Source of the DNA: Callaeas wilsoni
Taxonomy: Eukaryota; Chordata; Aves; Passeriformes; Callaeidae
Length of the DNA stretch: 64,000 bases
NCBI GenBank assembly: GCA_013398955.1
Contig: VWPU01018998.1
Location: 1 to 64,000, forward strand
Direction of reading: 5' to 3'
Shown here: piece after piece, positions 60,570 to 64,000 of the stretch
Position numbering within the stretch: the first letter of the stretch is position 1
How the letters are laid out: every line of letters begins with the position of its first letter
The notes under the pieces: generated by a model
What the model was told of the DNA's origin: nothing
The model's input: only the letters and a program-made list of their open reading frames with translations
Database searches by the model: none
Program-made: the position numbers and the translations under genes

Positions 60570-61190
60570 TTTTGCTGACAACACCAAACTGTGTGGTGCA
60601 GCTGACAAGCTGGAGGGAAGGGATGCCATCCAGAGGGACCTTGGCACACTTCAGAATTGGGTCTGTGTGAACCTCAGGAAGTTAGTTCAACAAGGCCAGG
60701 TGCAAGGTTCTGCATTTGGGCTGGGGCAATTCCCACAACAAATACTTGCAAGCACAAATACCCAGGGCTGGGTGGAGAACGGGTTGAGAACAGTTATGAG
60801 GAAAAGGAATTTAGGATACTGGTGGACAAAAACTAAACATGACGTGGCAATGTGTGCTTGCAGCCCAGAAAGCCAACTGTATCCCGGGCTGCATCAAAAG
60901 AAGCGTGGTCAGCAGGTCAGTCCACCAGGTCATCCACAGGTCCACTCCACTTTCGCAATGTTTATATTTGATAATAGAAAGAAAATCTTTACTGTGATGG
61001 TGGTCAGGCACTGGAACAGGCTGCCCAGAGCAGCTGTGGATGCCCCATCCCTGGAAGTGTTCAAAGCCAGGTTGGATGGGGATTGAGCAACCTGGTCTAG
61101 TGGAAGGTGTCCCTGCTCATGGCAGGGAGGTTGGAGCTAGATCATCATTAAGGTCCCTTCCAACCCAAACCATTCTGTGGTTCTATGGTT
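60570..61190 (+). mobile_element. CR1 LINE fragment with internal deletion
   Basis: The left part (GCTGACAACACCAAACTGTG, CATCCAGAGGGACCTTGGCA) is the end of the CR1 reverse-transcriptase region. The right part (CACTGGAACAGGCTGCCCAG, ending near CATTCTGTGGTTCTATGG) is the CR1 3' end. The sequence normally between them is mostly missing near 60905-60960. A 139-codon ORF across it is CR1-derived, not a host gene. Confidence 0.87.
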
Positions 61191-62599
61191 TTAAGAGACT
61201 GCTTCAGCTATTGGTATTTTTTGTAACAGATTGGTCTTCAGTTCGTTGCACCTTGAGAATAGGAAAATCCTCCTTAGGTCTCTCACAGAAGGAAAGAAAA
61301 ATATGCATCAATGAAAGCTGCCACTCTGCATGCACAGGATCTTTTCTAACTATCTACACATAAGCATGCTCAAAAGTCCTATGGGACGAGGTAAGAAGAC
61401 AACTCCCGCCCATTAAAATAAATAATTTCAAAAGCCATAAAATGGATGTCTCAGTACTATACTGTTATACAATATTCTCTTAGATATAGTTACACAGACC
61501 ACAGATCAAAAGCAGCACAACTTAGCTGCCTTGGCCATAAGAGAAACTGTGGCAGCAAGCTTTTGTTCAGTCCTATAGAGATCAGTGAAGTGGGTATGGC
61601 AGTGTTCTGCATACATATTACATATTCCCCATGCTAACCAGATTACATACGCTTCTATTGCAGGGTATGTTTGTTTAACTAAGTAAAGGGGTTATTAGGC
61701 AATGCAAGGCCCTTTTTCTGCCAGCATAAAAAGAGCTCATCATCGAACATGATATTTTTTCCAGGCACAAGAGAGTTTAGCCCTGACACTGTGGCAGTTA
61801 TACCCCATTGGTAGTATATTTATAACATTAAATCATAATTCAATTCACAAAAGGACTCTTCTTGCCCTTCTCCCATGCAAGATTAGCTTCAGTTCAAACA
61901 CCTCACTAAATCTGGAGAGTTTAATCAAGACTCCCCACTGTCCCCACACAAGTTCCTGAAGTTCAGCCAAGGTGCAGTCACAAAGTGCAAGTGGTAGAGA
62001 TGACCACTGAATATAACTCTTTTTAGTCAATGGACCTAGTTACTTGAACATCTGCACACTGTATTATATAGGCAGGTTTTAGCTTTCTTCCTGAGGACTA
62101 TCAGCTACGGTCATTAGATACGGCACTTGTGCTGCGATACTGTGCTGTGATCTGTTACAGCATCACAGGACCCACCCTCTCGCACTCCAGCGCCAAACCT
62201 CACAGGCAAGGAAGGCCCAGCCTCGCCCTGACCTGTCACTGGTGAAAGGGCTGCTGCCTTCTGACCCTGCCTTTCCAAAGGGGAAGTGTTCTCCTGGGCT
62301 CTGACCTCCAAACTGACCTAAGCTCTGCTGGATGCCTGCCTTCTTTCCCTAAAGCCTAAGAGAAGTAGAAGCATTTAAATTGCCTGAGATGAGTATCAAA
62401 TAAGAACATACTATAAATTTTTTTAAGATGACACAAGCATAACAATACATTGACTTCAAAGATCAATGTGGCAGCAAACAAAGGCAAGGCACACTAGGAG
62501 AAAAGAAAACTAGTTGTTTACAGTGATGTCAAGAAGGATAAAAATTCACCTAGGTCCTTGCTGGAAAGCAGAGTCACAACAGTAGCAAAGAAATGCTAT
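61191..62599. other. Sequence between two inverted CR1 fragments
   Basis: Mostly AT-rich. A GC-richer patch at ~62160-62330 yields a 65-codon minus-strand ORF without family features. Nothing else recognised. Confidence 0.7.
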
Positions 62600-63220
62600 T
62601 TCACAGGGAATCAAAGAACTGAGGGAGGAAAAGACCTCTGAAGGTCATCTCACCCAAGTCCCCTTTTGCAGAAGGATGTCTAGACAGCTTTTGAATATCT
62701 CCAAGGATGAAGACTACACAACCCCCCTAGCCAACATGTGCCAGTGCTTAGTTGCCCTCCAAGTCAAAAAGTGTTCCTGATGTTGGGATGGAACTTCCTG
62801 TGTTTCTGTTCATGCCCATTGCCTCTTGTACCATCACCAAGCACCACTGGAAAGAACCTGTATCTGTTACCTTTATACCCTCCCTTCACGTATTTATACA
62901 CATCAATGAGTTCTCCCTGAGCCTTCTCATCTCCAGGCTAAATAGATCCAGCTCTTCCAGCCTTTCCTCACACAAGAGATGATCCAGGCCTTTGAGCACC
63001 TTCATAGCCCTTCACTGGACTCTCTCCATGACATCCTCATCCCTCTTGTACTCGGGAGCCCTGAACTGTACCCAGCACCTCAGGTGTGAACTCAACAGTG
63101 CGGAGTAGAGAGGAAGGATCACTATCCTCCACCTCTTGGCAATGCTTTGTCTAAAGCGTTCAGGAACACCATGCATCTTATTTATGGCAAGGGCATGTTG
63201 CCTACTCATGTTCCACAATC
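62600..63220 (-). mobile_element. CR1 LINE 3' fragment (~620 bp)
   Basis: The plus strand is the complement of the CR1 3' region: GAGGAAAAGACCTCTGAAGG, GAGCCTTCTCATCTCCAGGC, CAGCCTTTCCTCACACAAGA, CTGGACTCTCTCCATGACAT. The element's 3' end is at the left. It faces the plus-strand CR1 at 60570-61190. No intact ORF. Confidence 0.88.
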
Positions 63221-64000
63221 TGTCAGGATAACCAGGTGAACTCTAGGTAAGCAGTTCTGTAAGGTCCACAAATAAGTTTAAGGTAATACTCTTGAGAAAG
63301 GTATCTAAGTGCTAAAACAAACCAAAAAGAACAAGTTTCCTAAACATTAAGAGCTAACTATAACAGTTATAGCTACCTATACCTCCTAAGAGGTATAGGA
63401 TCAGTTTTAAGAGATTAAAGGAAATCTACACCCTAAATCTAACTAGGGTGATCAAACTAAGAATCTCAAAAAAAAAATCTAAGTGTCTTTCATGCTGTCA
63501 TATGACTGCTGAAGGCAGCTCCACTTTGCTCCATGCAGCAGGGGAGCAGCAATAGCACAGAAGGCAACAGAGGTACATGTCTTGCTCTCAAGCTCTTTGA
63601 ATACAGTACCCCAGAGGAAGAGCAGCCTCCTGGTTGTAGCGAAAGGCCACAGATCATCCTTCTCAGCTAGCAAGTCTGCACACCAAGTACGCTTCATTAT
63701 CAAGCTACAGATCAGGCCAGTTTCTTGCACATGACACAGTGCCACTGCATGCCAAGTACCCCGTGTTTGTTGAGAACAGTTCCAAGAAAGCAGGAACTGA
63801 AGCAGAGTTACTGGTAAAAATGGAGGAGGAGGAACAGGGCCAAAAAGTTCAGCAAAAGACCTGGTAAACAAAGAAATCACAACTTTTTCTCAACTCTCAA
63901 ACTAAGCGTCTTACACTAACAAGAACTCAGAAGAACTAGGAACTGGTTGTATTCTCCAATTCTAGAAGAGAAATCTGAGAACTGAGTAAATCTCTAAGTT
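63221..64000. other. Right-edge sequence, unassigned
   Basis: AT-rich with one 133-codon minus-strand ORF at 63479-63880 that has no recognisable domain, paired splice sites or compositional bias. Probably 5' intron of OSBPL8 or upstream flank. Confidence 0.6.

Noticed and set aside
60667..61086. 139-codon plus-strand ORF, longest in the window
   Set aside because: It lies within a CR1 fragment and reads across its internal deletion; it is not a host gene.
63479..63880. 133-codon minus-strand ORF at the right edge
   Set aside because: No domain or motif; considered as an upstream exon but lacks supportable splice sites.
1..64000. CRISPR arrays, tRNA or rRNA genes, bacterial-type operons or phage
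   Set aside because: None seen; the sequence is vertebrate intron/exon DNA with avian repeats.

Overview
The window is vertebrate nuclear DNA, almost certainly from a bird. Long AT-rich introns separate short GT-AG exons. The interspersed repeats are CR1 LINE fragments and an avian LTR-retrovirus-type repeat; no SINE-rich mammalian pattern is visible. The small open reading frames scattered through the window are nearly all chance ORFs in intron sequence.

One protein-coding gene fills the window. It is OSBPL8 (oxysterol-binding protein-like 8, ORP8) on the minus strand, so the 3' end is at the left and the 5' end at the right. I reconstructed 23 coding exons from reading frame, family similarity and splice sites. 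Their phases agree at every junction. They sum to 2670 nt, i.e. 889 codons plus a TAA stop, the same length as human ORP8 as I remember it. The protein reads: N-terminal tail, polybasic stretch, PH domain, acidic Ser/Asp-rich linker, OSBP-related lipid-transfer domain (with LPTF and EQVSHHPP motifs), coiled-coil-like segment and C-terminal tail anchor. That is the layout of an ER-anchored protein working at ER-plasma membrane contacts in phosphatidylserine/PI4P exchange.

Layout from left to right: 1-350 is a CpG island, possibly the 5' region of the next gene (BBS10 in human gene order). About 118-4218 is the ~4.1 kb OSBPL8 3'UTR, with a perfect 63-bp tandem duplication. 4219-16065 holds the lipid-binding domain, C-terminus and acidic linker. 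16.2-19.1 kb is a repeat-rich intron (1.7 kb CR1 plus an ERV-type repeat). 19.7-27.4 kb holds the PH domain and polybasic exons. 27.4-48.0 kb is mostly two large introns with GC-rich patches, a degenerate minisatellite and a CpG-dense LTR-like block. 48.0-57.3 kb holds the first three coding exons, including the start codon at 57268-57270 and a short upstream ORF. 57.3-64.0 kb is the 5' intron or upstream region, with a candidate noncoding first exon near 58.2 kb and two CR1 fragments.

I found no novel gene system, CRISPR array, operon, tRNA or rRNA. The points most worth checking are regulatory: the uORF, a tandem CAGCAG acceptor, the candidate alternative first exon, the duplicated 3'UTR segment, and the gene end abutting a CpG island. 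All comparisons with human ORP8 are from memory, not from a search.
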